Program-made: the position numbers and the translations under genes
Part shown: piece after piece, positions 55,001-63,159 of the stretch
Layout: each line of letters starts with the position of its first letter
Numbering within the stretch: the stretch's first letter is position 1
Assembly: GCA_951799405.1 (NCBI GenBank)
Contig: OX637332.1
Span: 8,499,001-8,563,000, forward strand
Direction: 5' to 3'
Source: Agapetus fuscipes
Taxonomy: Eukaryota > Arthropoda > Insecta > Trichoptera > Glossosomatidae
Length of the DNA stretch: 64,000 bases
The notes under the pieces: model-generated
What the model saw: the letters and a program-made list of their open reading frames with translations, nothing else
Told to the model about the DNA's origin: nothing
The model's database searches: none

Positions 55001-55080
55001 ATGAAAACGAACCAGGTACAAGGCGAAGATCATACATCGACTTGGGAATGTATGGCCTTGCGCCTGTATTTTTGCCATAG
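37031..55080 (+). CDS. Unrecognised multi-exon gene with tandem basic-Ser repeats
   Basis: Nine phase-compatible exons: 37031-38131, 38971-39065, 42131-42194, 43910-44021 (3' end uncertain), 46367-46412, 48423-48486, 49248-49278, 54686-54818 and 54894-55080; 1833 nt, about 610 residues. The start Met at 37031 opens a 367-codon exon. Residues 95-360 repeat a unit of basic residues, S/T and an aromatic, then an acidic-Leu stretch: KRRGSLFGGRSEMSLNE, KRRSSLFGGKSEMALNE, KRKGSLFGSKSDLSFNE, which resemble basophilic-kinase sites (R-R/K-x-S). Later exons encode TFELKQ-like and acidic segments. The last two encode a well-ordered-looking end, SYFVYTSYTVKRSMPEVLGN then LVFSTTGGSYTVKTNKVLHF, and a stop. 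I do not recognise the family. No signal peptide or membrane segment was seen. Weak points are the donors at 39066 and 44022 and the AGAG acceptor at 43909. Introns are full of LT, SINE and MITE copies. Confidence 0.65.
38498..38652 (-). mobile_element. LT-family tail fragment
   Basis: (TAATC)n followed by TAAGCTGCAAGGATATATAC and the complement of the tail half, in the first intron of the gene at 37031. Confidence 0.75.
39730..39971. mobile_element. MITE T
   Basis: AAGCTAACATGGGTTTTTTC, TTTTTCAAATCAGTGAATCA and CACTTATTCAGTTTTACCTT match the copy at 23609 in the same orientation. Confidence 0.7.
40000..40305 (+). mobile_element. SINE B with an internal replacement
   Basis: The head (ATCGGTCAATAGCTAAAGAT, box B GGTTCGATTCC, GGTGTCAGAATTAATTTCCC) and 3' end (TATGTGTAGCTTAGTTGCGT) are present. 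The middle is replaced by unrelated DNA with a SINE C tail scrap at about 40208-40258. Confidence 0.6.
40460..40840. other. CpG-rich patch, possible DNA-transposon end
   Basis: 40600-40760 is strongly GC/CpG-rich (for example GCGGCCGCGCCATTGGCCGC) in AT-rich DNA. It is preceded by a repeated GAGTAATTTAGT (40489, 40510). An 87-codon minus-strand frame has no motif. It looks like a foreign or mobile insert; the ends were not found. Confidence 0.35.
41545..41650. repeat. Tandem duplication, period about 62 bp
   Basis: AGATTAATATAGGTGTACAT plus CGTAGGTAG occurs at 41547 and again at 41606 with one difference. Confidence 0.75.
41925..42080 (-). pseudogene. LT-family LINE coding remnant
   Basis: The minus-strand reading matches the 3089-3460 copy (DFVREECG..., then FGH-type text) with many changes. 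It lies just upstream of the exon at 42131. Confidence 0.6.
42470..42655 (-). mobile_element. LT fragment followed by SINE B 3'-end fragment
   Basis: 42470-42540 has GGGTGACATTGGCAAAATGA (LT core). 42555-42650 has the SINE B 3' end in complement (CAACTCAGCTACACATATAG, then TTCTTGCC..GTTATCCC). Confidence 0.6.
43105..43645 (+). mobile_element. Dimeric SINE (A followed by B), second locus
   Basis: SINE A (box B GGTTCGAATCC, TTGCTCTTCGCTGGGTTGAA) ends at GACGACGAAACTCG plus six A. SINE B then starts with TAGCTCAGTTGGTAGAATGC, box B GGTTCGATCCC, and runs to TGTGTAGCTTAGTTGCG. The fusion point is the same as at 32190-32690. The 5' end of the A head is missing. Confidence 0.85.
43646..43668 (+). 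repeat. Short (TTAGG) run
   Basis: GGGTTAGGTTAGGTTAGG is three units of the arthropod telomere repeat, immediately after the SINE B tail. Confidence 0.8.
43690..43870 (+). pseudogene. LINE C-terminus with SINE A-like 3' end
   Basis: The frame reads SKSVDVFRGALKTHLFRKSY, a typical end of CR1-group RT proteins (F...LKthLF). It is followed by GAGAGGGCCCTTGAGGTGTG and ACACACAAAAACGTCGCTC, which match the 3' end of SINE A. This suggests the LINE that mobilises SINE A. Confidence 0.55.
44030..44349 (-). mobile_element. SINE B at the 3' boundary of a host exon
   Basis: Full-length SINE B in reverse: AATTAAGCTACACATATTG ... GGGATTCGAACCCGAGCTCA ... CCAACTGAGCTATCGACCGG. It is flanked by GGTGCAACG (44021-44029 and 44349-44357), a likely 9-bp target duplication. 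The left copy directly follows, or lies in, the exon starting at 43910. Confidence 0.85.
44635..44850 (-). mobile_element. LT-family 3' end, diverged
   Basis: TAATCTAAGTTGCAAAGATG, then GTTCGCGCTTACACATACTG and TCAAATGAACATATACCTTG, in complement. Confidence 0.65.
44857..45910 (-). mobile_element. LTR retrotransposon fragment: LTR plus leader
   Basis: The LTR is 45272-45910 (639 bp). On the minus strand it starts TGTTATGTT and ends AACATAACA, perfect 9-bp inverted termini. Immediately inside, minus strand, lies CTGGCGCATCCAACTGGGAT, which resembles a retroelement primer-binding site (TGGCGC...). About 410 bp of A-rich leader follows to about 44857, where the element appears truncated. GC-rich text fills 45520-45860. 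No gag or pol is present. Confidence 0.7.
45915..46100 (+). mobile_element. Foldback/Penelope-like end with hammerhead-like motif
   Basis: CTGATGATGACCTATAAGGT then CGAAAACGTTAG (45930-45961) has the hammerhead core words CTGATGA and GAAA around a 4-bp stem (GACC/GGTC). Downstream are GTGAAAATAAACAGTGTTTG and TTTTCACAGTGTTAATACAC, matching the arms and outer end of the elements at 5736 and 13719. Confidence 0.55.
46140..46440 (+). other. LINE/SINE A tail scraps around a host exon
   Basis: 46160-46220 (GAGAGGTCACTTGAGGCGGG, ACACACAAAAAGCGTG) matches the SINE A/LINE 3' tail. The host-gene exon at 46367-46412 lies within this stretch, and GCTCATGAGGTGTGATTTCC just after it also resembles the tail. 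Confidence 0.45.
46505..46980. mobile_element. LINE coding scrap (+) and LT 3' end (-)
   Basis: 46510-46560 (plus) reads YGSETWTVSERGLRKA, a conserved LINE RT segment ((Y)GSEtWt). 46748-46980 (minus) is a diverged LT 3' end (TAATCTAAGCTGCAAAGATT, TTCCCTGAAACAGAGTTGAC). Confidence 0.6.
47126..47546 (-). mobile_element. mariner deletion derivative
   Basis: Inverted ends GGTCGGGAAAAAAGTT (47128) and AACTTTTTTCCCGACC (ending near 47544), flanked by TA. On the minus strand the N-terminal HTH part of a mariner transposase is readable: YGPNAVSVRVAQSWFKHFQ, then GNVDVKDAPRSGR. Soon after that the frame ends and the other terminus begins, so the catalytic DD(D/E) domain is deleted. Non-autonomous. 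Confidence 0.85.
47950..48410 (-). mobile_element. Two LT-family 3' ends
   Basis: 47965-48180 (TAGTCTAAGTTGCAAAGATA ... TTCCCTGAAACAGGGTTGAA) and 48250-48410 (ATAATCTAAGATGCAAATAT ... TTCGCGCTTACACATACTGC). The second ends just before the host exon at 48423. Confidence 0.65.
48735..48945 (-). mobile_element. SINE C
   Basis: Complement of the order seen at 5521: tail TGTGAAGAGGAATGAAATTC, TGCCTGGCCAGAAACCG, body AACCAGGGTCAAAGTTATGG, box B complement GGGGATCTAACCAACG, and head complement GCCGCTTGGCACCCTCAG. Confidence 0.75.
49182..49427. repeat. Near-perfect palindrome enclosing a host-gene exon
   Basis: Left arm 49182-49292 and right arm about 49311-49427 are inverted copies, differing by a few bases and a 7-bp internal duplication (GTCGGTT) in the right arm; the loop is about 20 nt. 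The left arm holds the acceptor TTTATTTCCCTAG and the exon 49248-49278 (QTPAFSKYDF) of the gene at 37031. The right arm carries the same exon in antisense. Confidence 0.9.
49470..50065 (-). mobile_element. LT 3' end, SINE B piece and SINE A
   Basis: 49470-49710 is an LT copy (AATCTAAGCTGCAAAGATAT ... CCAACCTATAAGTCAAGGAA). 49712-49840 is part of SINE B (AGCCTGAGTAACCGCAGCCG, AACACCGAAACGGGATTTCA). 49845-50065 is a diverged SINE A in complement (AGCTTGATCTTCGCTACTGG ... GACTACGAGTCCGAAGCGTG). Confidence 0.65.
50255..50515 (-). mobile_element. LT-family 3' end
   Basis: TAATCTAAGTTGCAAAGATA, AAGTTCACGCTTACACATGC, TTCCCTGAAATAGGGGTGGC and a GGTCAGTCTCATACCGACGT block in order. Confidence 0.7.
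50560..50850 (-). mobile_element. SINE A, near full length
   Basis: The tail complement GTGTGTATCACACCTTAAGA, body CAGTGAAGAGCAAGTTTTAA, box B complement GGGATTCGAACTC and head to GTACGGACCGG are all present. Confidence 0.8.
50907..51161. mobile_element. MITE F, second full copy
   Basis: About 95% like 3993-4244 in the same orientation (CAGTTCTTGTTTTCCGTATA at 50914; GGCAAACAAGAACTAAGGCA at the other end). Confidence 0.8.
51604..51640 (+). promoter_or_regulatory. TATA box and initiator inside a host intron
   Basis: TATAAAA at 51604-51610 with flanking GGTATAAAAGCTCC is a strong metazoan TATA box. About 29 bp downstream is GTCATTCAAACATCG with a TCATTC initiator-like start. The following DNA is pyrimidine-rich and ends in a donor-like CATTG/GTAAGTCG near 52021. 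It could be an internal promoter of the gene at 37031 or part of an LTR. Confidence 0.5.
51770..51835 (+). CDS. Possible 21-residue hydrophobic micropeptide
   Basis: The first ATG downstream of the TATA box with the context AAAATGC opens MLTIFILLVNFFNLYLIF, ending ATI and a stop. It is almost entirely hydrophobic, like a membrane or signal-anchor peptide. It is short enough to be chance; support comes only from its position 130-140 nt after the probable start site. Confidence 0.25.
   Translation: MLTIFILLVNFFNLYLIFATI
52160..52395 (+). mobile_element. LT-family 3' end
   Basis: CTTGACCTATAGGTTGGTAT, CACATGCGGCATGTGCAAGC and TTGTAACTTAGATTAGATTA in order. Variant tail half (ACGTGTCTGCTTGTGAGAAT). 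Confidence 0.75.
52396..53017. other. Host intron, nothing recognised
   Basis: AT-rich intronic DNA with no ORF, repeat-family match or RNA motif. Confidence 0.35.
53018..53200 (-). mobile_element. LT-family 3' end
   Basis: ATCTAAGCTGCAAAGATATG, CGCGCTTACACATGCTGCAT and CTTGCCGACCTTCCCTGAAG, in complement. Confidence 0.7.
53440..54230. repeat. Diffuse A-rich quasi-repeats
   Basis: Recurring short phrases such as GAAAAAATTTACAG, GCAATTTCCGGATGAAATTA/CAATTCGCTGATAAAATTA followed by CCTTGCACA, and GGAAAATTC at irregular spacing of about 80 bp. No coding pattern. It may be a decayed satellite or MITE cluster in the intron before the exon at 54686. Confidence 0.4.
54235..54345 (+). mobile_element. 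Foldback-family end fragment
   Basis: ACTTTTACTGTGTTAACAGA then TCAACACTAAAAA matches 55615-55700 and, more distantly, the outer end of the foldback elements. Copies flank the last two exons of the gene at 37031. Confidence 0.45.
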
Positions 55081-55221
55081 CTTAAATCATTTTCAACTTT
55101 ATTCATTGCCTAAATCATCAACTTACTGCACCTTTTCATCAATTTAAACTGCCAGCATCCTCATCTTTCTACATCTTATTACATCATCATCTTTAGCTTT
55201 CTGCTGTGCTTAAATTTCATC

Positions 55222-55455
55222 ACGCTGTATTCTTCTTCTTCGTGTCAGCTTCACACCGTATTGGTCCAGCAACGAGCAATGTCTACAGCTCTTTGGTTTC
55301 CCGCAAAGAGATCATCCATGGAGCAGCTTGTCGGACAGGAGGGACAACACCGCAGGTGCTCCATAGTTTGCTGAGCTCCACACTCACATAGTGTAGAGTC
55401 CTCCCGTCCCAGAAATCCCCAGGTCAACATGTTGGCCCGGGCTCTTCCAACATTG
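55222..55455 (-). pseudogene. LINE C-terminal Cys/His remnant
   Basis: The minus-strand frame reads RARANMLTWGFLGREDSTL, CECGAQQTMEHLRCCPSC, then DLFAGNQRAVDIARCW. The CxCG..QT..H....CP box is the post-RT zinc knuckle of CR1/Jockey-type LINEs. 55456-55610 shows nothing more. Confidence 0.65.
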
Positions 55456-55614
55456 GCTGCATTAATCTCATCCTTATTTATTTAGCATTCATTCAATACG
55501 AAAGAAAAAAGTTTATACATTTTTACATGTTGGCAGTATGTCAATTTTATTCAGAAATGATATATTTTTAATAATAATAAATAACAATGTTTCATAACAT
55601 GTTGTTGTTTCATA

Positions 55615-55700
55615 ACATAACAATGTTTAACCATTTATATTTTTAAATATTTATAAAAATGAACTTTCACTGTGTTAACAGATCAACACTAAAAAATATT
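55615..55700 (+). mobile_element. Foldback-family end fragment
   Basis: ACTTTCACTGTGTTAACAGA then TCAACACTAAAAA, as at 54235-54345. It lies about 0.5 kb after the stop codon of the gene at 37031. Confidence 0.45.
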
Positions 55701-55959
55701 ATCAATAAATGGATTCAACCGACACATTTTCAAGACGTACATTGACAATGGTGTGCATACTTACGTGAAACATGGCTGGCCAATTTGTGGCACGCGATAC
55801 GAGCTCGGGCTCATTAACTTAAATGCCTACACAATTTTACTTTGAAACGTAAATTTATAATGATCAGCAATAAAATATTCTCGCCGAGACTTTAAGCATG
55901 CATTTTGTATGGATTTCACACAAGCGCAAACTTACACGTCCTTTTTATGCCCTAATATA

Positions 55960-56160
55960 CCAATATCTAAATCTAAATCTAAGCTGTAAAGATATATATC
56001 ATTTAAGATTCATATTAAACGCATTTCCACAAGCAGACATGTATAATTTCGCGCTAACACATGCCGCATGTGGACCTACAATATACTACTACGTGTCTGC
56101 TTGTGAGAATGCACATAATGTGAATCTCCAATGTGGCATATCTTTCAACTTAGATTAGAT
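55960..56160. mobile_element. LT-family head-to-head pair
   Basis: 55970-56085 is a minus-strand tail half (TAAGCTGTAAAGATATATAT ... GCATGTGGACCTACAATATA). 56088-56160 is a plus-strand tail half (ACGTGTCTGCTTGTGAGAAT ... AACTTAGATTAGAT). Both outer ends are TTAGA-type tails. Confidence 0.7.
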
Positions 56161-56394
56161 ATTTAAGTTTAATTTTGGAATGGACTTGGAACTTCTTCTC
56201 AGTGAGCAAACATCAGTCTTGTATCGGACTGCTGACCTTAGCAACCAAAAACAAAATAATTGCTTCCCCTTTCCCTTGCGACTTCGCCTGGTGACGACAC
56301 CATTTTGTCTGAGTCAAATCACGTGTGGATCTCATTCTTCCGCTCTATTTACCGTCGCCTTAGTGCTTGTTTGTCTTATGTCCATCAGAGGTAA

Positions 56395-56515
56395 TTTCAC
56401 TTGAGCAATGCTTTTGTGTGTACTGGACCAATGTGTTTTATGAAAACTGGAAATTTAATTTAAAAACATTTTTAAAAACTCTCGGATTATCGTGTTTCAC
56501 GTTTTTTTCGGAACT
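56395..56515 (-). mobile_element. MITE F fragment
   Basis: TGTGTACTGGACCAATGTGT, then TTATGAAAAC and CTCTCGGATTATCGTGTTTC match the reversed interior of MITE F. Confidence 0.55.
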
Positions 56516-56524
56516 AAAAAAACA

Positions 56525-56840
56525 CAACGCAAATAAGCTACACATATGTATAGAGTAACTTCTTGCCGCGTTATCCCCGAAGGGCTCGAGTTGAACCTAT
56601 TTATTTTTACAGGTAAGAGGGCGGTCTTATACCAACCACTTCGTGAAGGTTTTCCCAGCTGCTCCCGAGAGGGCTGGTACTCATTTTTTGTGAAGGCTGA
56701 GTAAACCTTGCGGTGTTTTATTTTGGGGAAATAAACACCGAAACGGGAAATCATTTCTCACACCCTCGTTGGTATTCGAACCCGAGCTCACGGCATGGAA
56801 TGAAAGCCCTCTACCAACTGAGCTATCGACCGGACAGAAT
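56525..56840 (-). mobile_element. SINE B, near full length
   Basis: Complement order: AATAAGCTACACATATGTAT, CTTGTGAAGGCTGAGTAAAC-like body, CACCGAAACGGGAAATCATT, box B complement GGTATTCGAACCC, head CCAACTGAGCTATCGACCGG. Confidence 0.8.
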
Positions 56841-57349
56841 GTGGAAAAATTGATTCTCAAGACATTTCATTGAAAACGAATACGTTTGTTTTCTTTTTTA
56901 CTTTTTATTTATTTATATTCCTCTTCAAAAATACAGATACAAATTATACACATTTTAAAAAAAAAAAAAAAGAGAGAAACCCTCATAGGTAGGCATAGCC
57001 TGTGCATGGGTAATACAAGTATGATAAATGTAAAAGTTGAAATTTTTCATTAGGATCTATACTGAAAAAGGAAAACCAAAACTTTTATAGAAAAGAGATA
57101 CAATTTAGTTCATTTATAGTAAAAGTTGAAATTTTTGGTGAAAGAAAGAAAAAATAAAAACAATAATAAAATGAAACAAAAAGATAGAAAAATCAGTAAA
57201 ACAATAAACCTATTTAGTAAAAAAATAAATAAAATGAATACTTCAGTTTATAAGTAAAAAAGTTCAGAAGCTCATTAGACAAAAGTAATAATTTTTCATT
57301 TAACAAATTTCCTTCAAGTTAAATAAAATTTGAGATCAGTATTTAATCA
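56841..57349. other. A-rich DNA, nothing recognised
   Basis: Long A-rich and AAAATAAA-type sequence between SINE B and a LINE remnant; it may be the 3' UTR of the minus-strand LINE. Confidence 0.35.
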
Positions 57350-57960
57350 ATTATTTAGCACATTTTGAGTGATCTCCTTATCCACAACCCACTTTCTGAT
57401 ATATCCTTTGAAAACTGCAGGACTCAGGCTCAAGAAATCTTCCAATTCATTACTTAGGACATTATATAATTTAGGTGCTATATAAGAAGTATGTCTCTGC
57501 CCTAATCTACATTTGCAATGAGTTACTTTTATAACATTTTTGAGTCACTGACTGCTCCTACATTCATTATATTTAAACAATTGTAATCTCAAGTGAATGA
57601 ATTTCAAGCTTTGAAAACCATACATCTGTCTTATGTTCATAATTCCTGTCTCATGAAATAACAGTTTTGATGGGTACATAGAGGGTTTTTTGAACATTAT
57701 TTTAACAATAGTTTTTTTTAACTGTTTCAAGCGCCTTGATATGGCTATCTAGGGCACCTCCCCATCTAATCATTCTATAAACCAGAGATGAATGTATCAG
57801 AGCATAATAAACCATTTTTATAACTTTTATATTCAAATTCAATTCGCTAAATCGCTTATATACATAGTACAGGAATCGCTACCTGCCGACTAGTCCCTTC
57901 AAATGCGTGACCCATTTCATTTGCGAGTCTTTATATATTTGTTTATGCAAGACCATAGTA
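57350..57960 (-). pseudogene. CR1/Jockey-like LINE, RT C-terminal part
   Basis: The minus-strand reading has FSELNLNIKVIKMVYYALIH, then YRMIRWGGALDSHIKALET, KTIVKIMFKKPSMYPSKLLF and TSYIAPKLYNVLSNELEDF. The Y.al..S.l.Y....WGg....l..l...K pattern is the post-catalytic part of CR1/Jockey RTs. Frame breaks occur near 57545 and 57730. The catalytic domain is absent. Confidence 0.7.
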
Positions 57961-57964
57961 CAAT

Positions 57965-58200
57965 TGATTCGGTATTTACCTATATTGTTGTGAAGTTCGC
58001 TCGGAACGCGCCCTCGCAGGGATTACGCGCAACGCGTGGAAGGCTTTCTGACACGCGCGTTCACAATATTTACGTTCTGTCGCTGTCCGCGGTAATCCAG
58101 TCGCTCTGAGCGGGAATAAATGTAAGCCCTTCCGTGGAGCGATCTCAGTCGCGGCGTCTTGCACATAAAAAAGGCTTGCGACAGTGCCTCAAAAACTGTG
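57965..58200. other. CpG-rich patch
   Basis: Dense CpG (GAACGCGCCCTCGCAGGG, ACGCGCAACGCGTGGAAG, ACACGCGCGTTCAC) in AT-rich surroundings, with no coding frame that I recognise. It may be a CpG promoter or an unmethylated mobile fragment. Confidence 0.35.
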
Positions 58201-58415
58201 TGCCACAAAAGGAACAAAATGCATATCAGGCTTTTCTTAGATAAATACATTTTAAGCAGGCGCGTGCATAGGGTACAGGAAAGTACATTAGTAAATAAAT
58301 ATTTTCTCCCATTCCTTTACAATAACTCTTTTGAAATTGACTGAAATGCTAATGATGACTGGAATTTTGAACGAAAAAAAAATTTTGAAATTTTGAAAAA
58401 ACGAACTTAAATTTT

Positions 58416-58615
58416 GCATTTTATAGAATGATAAAAACGGATTTTACTGACCGTGCAAAAGAGAAGAACGGTTTTCTCTACGTTTCGTCGAAATCATATC
58501 CGACGTCCTCAGGAGGCGTGTGTCTTCTACAAAGAAGAACCACGAACTCAACTTCTTCATTTGATTATTGTTTTACACGGTCAGTAAAATCCGTTTTTTT
58601 CATTCTATAAAATGC
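58416..58615. mobile_element. MITE G, complete
   Basis: A 200-bp element with about 38-bp inverted ends: GCATTTTATAGAATGA then AAAACGGATTTTACTGACCG on the left; CGGTCAGTAAAATCCG then TTCATTCTATAAAATGC on the right. The left end alone recurs at 6904. No ORF. A target duplication is not clear. Confidence 0.8.
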
Positions 58616-59929
58616 TTAACGACCGTTATCATAATTTAAAATAAAACTTACATGTTTTTTTAAGGAAGGAAGGAAGGATAAGGAATATATATACAGGGCC
58701 GCATCAAAGCATGAATGGCCCTTAGCGTCAGTATCCAATCAATAGAGTTGTCACTTTACACACAATCCGTTGTTCTCCTTTTCTACAAACTCTGCACGCG
58801 CGTAAGCAACACACTGTTAGTAAAAGTTTATCATTTTGTTATCTGTCTACCTCGCACTATCTGACTTTCAATGCATCCATCCCCTTCCTCGTGAAAATCG
58901 CGAAAAAAAAGCTTACTAAATCCCAACAGCAGCATTTGCTTTATTTTTAGAACCCGAAATTACGTTTTTGGTGTAGTTCACTTTAAAATTCTGCAATTTC
59001 GCTGAAAATACATTTTCACGTGGAGGCGGAAAAATCTCGGTGTGAATTAAGCAGAACTTCATATTTTATTAATTTGCAAAATGTAGAAATAAACAACTTT
59101 TTTAATATGAAACTTTGTACGTGCGGCAGTTTTAAACAACACACTACGCTGCGCAATACCTAATTACTTTTTTATTTTGACAAAACTCTTGAGCTGTATG
59201 CGAAATTGTTATGTAACAATTTGTGGCGAGACCTGTACCTCGAGTATAACACGTTGCGTATACTCAACTTGATTGCGTGAATCGAAAAAATACACGAAAA
59301 CTAAAACACTCTCTAAGAATGCTGTCGCATATTCCATTCATTTTCGATTTATGTACGTAATCGAGGTTAATTTATACTCGAAGTACAAAACACCGAGTAT
59401 AAAATTTTAAAACGTACTAAAACATCACCTAAAGAGGTTTTTTTATGGTAAATAAATTACTCAATAGAGGTGCTGTTATATTTTTTCATTGCGGCGTTTA
59501 CGCGGGGGTTAAGTATTGACGTGAAATTTTATTCTCGAGGTCCAGATTCCATTCAAAGTGCTTGTAGAGCTCACCTGTGAAAACTTAACGTGGGAAATTT
59601 TCGCTCTGAAAGGGTTCTCAACCCTATGGTCATGCTTGTTTCTATTGTGTACGGACACTTTATGAAGGACTAAAATTAAATAAATTGCCTGGAAAAAACT
59701 TTGCTAGTACATGATTATATGTTTCTTTTCTTTTTGTTTCTACAATATTTAAACAATTTAGCTGGTGTCATAAAAAATCCTCAACGAACACTCAAGGGCT
59801 TTGAGTAGATTTTTATACAGGCTGCTTTATTCTAACCTTTAATTTTACCTTTCTGGTCTTCTGCTTCAAAAGAGAGAAGGCCCAAGTAAACAGAACTACA
59901 ATAAAAAATAAGAAAAAAAAGAGTTCCCA
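58616..59929. other. No recognised feature
   Basis: It includes a (GGAA)n run near 58663-58678. No gene, SINE or LINE match was found. Confidence 0.4.
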
Positions 59930-60050
59930 AAAGTTCAGCCAGTCTAGCAGCAACTGGGCTTTGCTTGAGCACTGCCGTTTTCAACACAAAGATCGGAGAG
60001 AACTCTTGAAATGTGGTTCTCGCAAAAACTCAATAAATCGTTCAAATGTT
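59930..60050 (+). mobile_element. SINE A 3' half
   Basis: TTCAGCCAGTCTAGCAGCAA, CTGGGCTTTGCTTGAGCACT, then GAACTCTTGAAATGTGGTTC match the second half of SINE A. Confidence 0.55.
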
Positions 60051-60129
60051 ATTATTTTTTTTATATGTACTGAGATTTTCAATAAACAAGAAAATAAATT
60101 AAGTGTAAAATCAGAACACATATCGTCCA

Positions 60130-60215
60130 CTTAGTTCTTGTTTGTTTTAAAAATATTTAAAACAACTCTCACATTATCGTGTTTCAAGTATTTTCCTTAG
60201 CTCAGATTGCATTTA
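60130..60215 (-). mobile_element. MITE F deletion copy
   Basis: TTAGTTCTTGTTTG (outer end) is joined to CTCTCACATTATCGTGTTTC (reversed interior). Confidence 0.5.
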
Positions 60216-60999
60216 AAGATCATAATTGAAGCAAATGGTAGATAAGCCAAACAAACACGGGGGGAATGATATGAGGTGTATAGAATCAACGACGGTCATC
60301 TAGAATTTTCTTCGAAAATAAGATAAATGAATGAAAGTGATGACGAAAATCATTTCCTGTATTATTTTGGTGTATATATTCACCGAGAGAGTATATTCCT
60401 AGATTGCTGCGTATAATTTTATACAATTCGTAAAACGTAGCTCCTAGCGGGCAATATTTTGTTACCATCATTTTGCTGAAGTACTCCATTGCTGTTACCT
60501 ACGTATTATATCAAAGTTGTAAACCAAGGTCTTGATATGCGGAAAAACCGACATGAAATTAAAAAAGCGAGTGAACCGACAATCATTAAGTTTTAATGAA
60601 AAGCTCTATCGCAAACTTTTCCGATGTTGTGTTAATAATTATTTTACATGCAAAATATTATACTTGTTTACTTTGCTTTCAAGTGACTTGCTATCCCAGC
60701 AATCATTTTTTTATATACATTTTTTGTTTACACCAGATCCCTGAACCTACTCTTATATTTTTTAAAACTTCAAGGTTAAAATAGCTATGATGTTCGCCAC
60801 TTCGATCTTCGCTAGAAGTGTCAGTAAAAGAGAAGAAAGTTTAGGCTATTTGTTGTGAGTACAAAAGTTTCAAATTGTGTATAAACATTGCATTTTTGTC
60901 TTTACGGCCTGGTACTTTCAATGTGAGCTTATCTGACTTTAAGTTGATAAACAAAACTACCTACACGATTGCCATGAGTGCATTATTTTCTTTCAGTTA
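60216..60999. other. No recognised feature
   Basis: AT-rich; the overlapping open frames at 60532-60784 lack motifs. Confidence 0.35.
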
Positions 61000-61870
61000 A
61001 TAATCTAAGTTGCAAAGATTCATTTGCAGTTAAAAATAACATTATTATTCATATAAATAAGCGCCTACAAATAATGCATGTGTATTCACAAATTAAAATC
61101 CTAAACTCAAATGAACATCAACCCTGCAACTTTTACTGAACTTTCCTGAAACAGAGGTTATATTGGCAAAGTCAACCTTTTTTTACACTATGGGTGGTCA
61201 GCCTCATACGAACCTATACGTCAAAGAATACTGAAAAACACTCGTAGATGGTAGATTTAAGATACAAGTTTCTTTCGTATGAAGGCAGTGTAAGGTTTAG
61301 GTAGAGAATATTGTTGTTTTAAATTCCAGAGAGACTCGATCAAACTTGGCTGGTGATCAAATAACGTTGCGACTTTTTATTAAGACTCATCATCTTTTTA
61401 CGGAATTAAAATTGACTTATTCTTGGCTGAAAGTGGCTTTTCCAAGCCCAATGTGACTTGGCTGGTTATCAAACCGCTTGTCCTAAAATGAATTGATTTC
61501 ATGGATTCGCGTGGAAACTCATTAGCAATTTTTACATTGAAAACTTATATTCTTTGGCTAAGAAAAGCATGCGTATAAATGAACAGATCACTATTGAATG
61601 TGATTTTTTCGACTGTAATCTAAGTTTCAACGCTATGTTGTCATTTAAGGCTCACATTTAATGCATGCCCACATGCAGGCTTCAACAAGAGTAAATAAGT
61701 TCACGCTTAAACAGGCTATACCTATGCGTACATACAAAATACACCAAGCCTCAAATGAACATACAACTTGCAATTTCTGCCGCTTATACCTGAAACCGGG
61801 GTAGCATTGTCAAAAGTCAACAAAGTTTTGACTGGATGGAGAATCAGTCTCATATCAACATTTTAGTATG
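61000..61870 (-). mobile_element. Two diverged LT-family 3' ends
   Basis: 61000-61230 (TAATCTAAGTTGCAAAGATT ... CTTTCCTGAAACAGAGGTTA ... ATGGGTGGTCAGCCTCATAC) and 61615-61870 (GTAATCTAAGTTTCAACGCT ... CAATTTCTGCCGCTTATACC). The DNA between shows nothing. Confidence 0.6.
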
Positions 61871-61972
61871 TATGAGCGCGAGCTTACACGCGTCGGTGTT
61901 GGTGTGCACTGATTATGAGCCTTACATTTCAATATTATATTGATACCTTTAAGATACAGCTGACATATTAAG

Positions 61973-62092
61973 CCCACAAGGATTTTTCATAGAAATGCAC
62001 CCTTTTTGTAATGAGAAGTTACACACAAAAAAGGTCTAATACCCGATTTTTCAAATCAGTTAATCAACACTTTAGTTTTACCTTTAAGGTGT
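61973..62092. mobile_element. MITE T, partial
   Basis: AATGAGAAGTTACACACAAA, TTTTTCAAATCAGTTAATCA and TTTAGTTTTACCTTTAAGG match the right half of MITE T. Confidence 0.6.
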
Positions 62093-62611
62093 CAATATCT
62101 TTAAAACTTTATAAATAAATATATAAACGGTTATAAATTGGTAATTATGACTTTAAAAAAACGCATGGTTGGTATATTTTCGAGAATGCCTCGATGAAGT
62201 TGAAAATAAACTCCATTATGCTTAGATTGGCATCACGGCCAAATTCCTGGCCAGCCATCAAACTGTCTTTTATGAAAACGCATCGGCATCTTATAAAGCA
62301 CACCATCGCATTGTCTGCCCCGTGTAGTGGATGAGGGCACTCGAGCCACATAAAGCGTGGGCGAACAATGCCCGCCCTGAAGGGAGGAAGGGCGCAAAGG
62401 GCACATTACAGGGCACGGCAAGCCCGGCCTTAGGAATAGTTTGAACCAAAAATGCATGAATCAATACGGACGGAACGGCTCCTTAGGCGGCTATAAGTAT
62501 GAGGCAATACGAGAGCCTAGTTAATATTATTGCTGCGAATGTATAAGTTCATACCTATGTGTTTTTATGATTTTGTGTTTAAACGTATTTACTTGCTATT
62601 TATACCGCCTC
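62093..62611. other. No recognised feature
   Basis: A GC-richer part lies at 62240-62440; the minus-strand frames (68 and 74 codons) overlap each other and carry no motif. Confidence 0.35.
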
Positions 62612-62845
62612 CTTAAAGGTAAAAGAATAAGTGCTGATTCACTGATTTGAGAAATCGTGGATAAAACTTCTCATAGTAAGTGAACTAATTATAAGGAAGC
62701 GTTCATGAAAATTTTCTGCACTACAGCATTTTCAAACTTCTTTAGTGTTAAGTGTTGGCCTTTAGTGTCTCTCGTAGAAAATAGGAAAAAGAGTGCAAAC
62801 CCATGTTAGCTTCATATTGTGTCACTTATTCAGTTTTACCTTTCA
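62612..62845. mobile_element. MITE T, inverted
   Basis: CCTTAAAGGTAAAAGAATAA, GTGCTGATTCACTGATTTGA and CTTATTCAGTTTTACCTTTC show the MITE T ends and interior in the opposite orientation to 61973. Confidence 0.7.
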
Positions 62846-63159
62846 GGTAGCGATGTGTGTGTATAGACGTAAATGTTTGACACCTTGAACTGTTTGTACT
62901 TCTAGTATTTTCTGGAAACATCTATTCGAAAGGCGTCTCGTATGGTCTGTAACACGCGAGAATATAAATAAAGGCTGCGATTCTGTGAAGTTTCAGTAAT
63001 CTTAGATACTCGAGCCGCGAGGCCGCCAGTGCAGAAGTTACACAGGGAACTGTTTGTAATCGATTTGTTAAAAATAAATACTGTAAAGTAAATTCAACTG
63101 CAATGTCAATAAAAGTGAACCAGAAATAAATCATAACAATATTATCAATGTAAGCAACA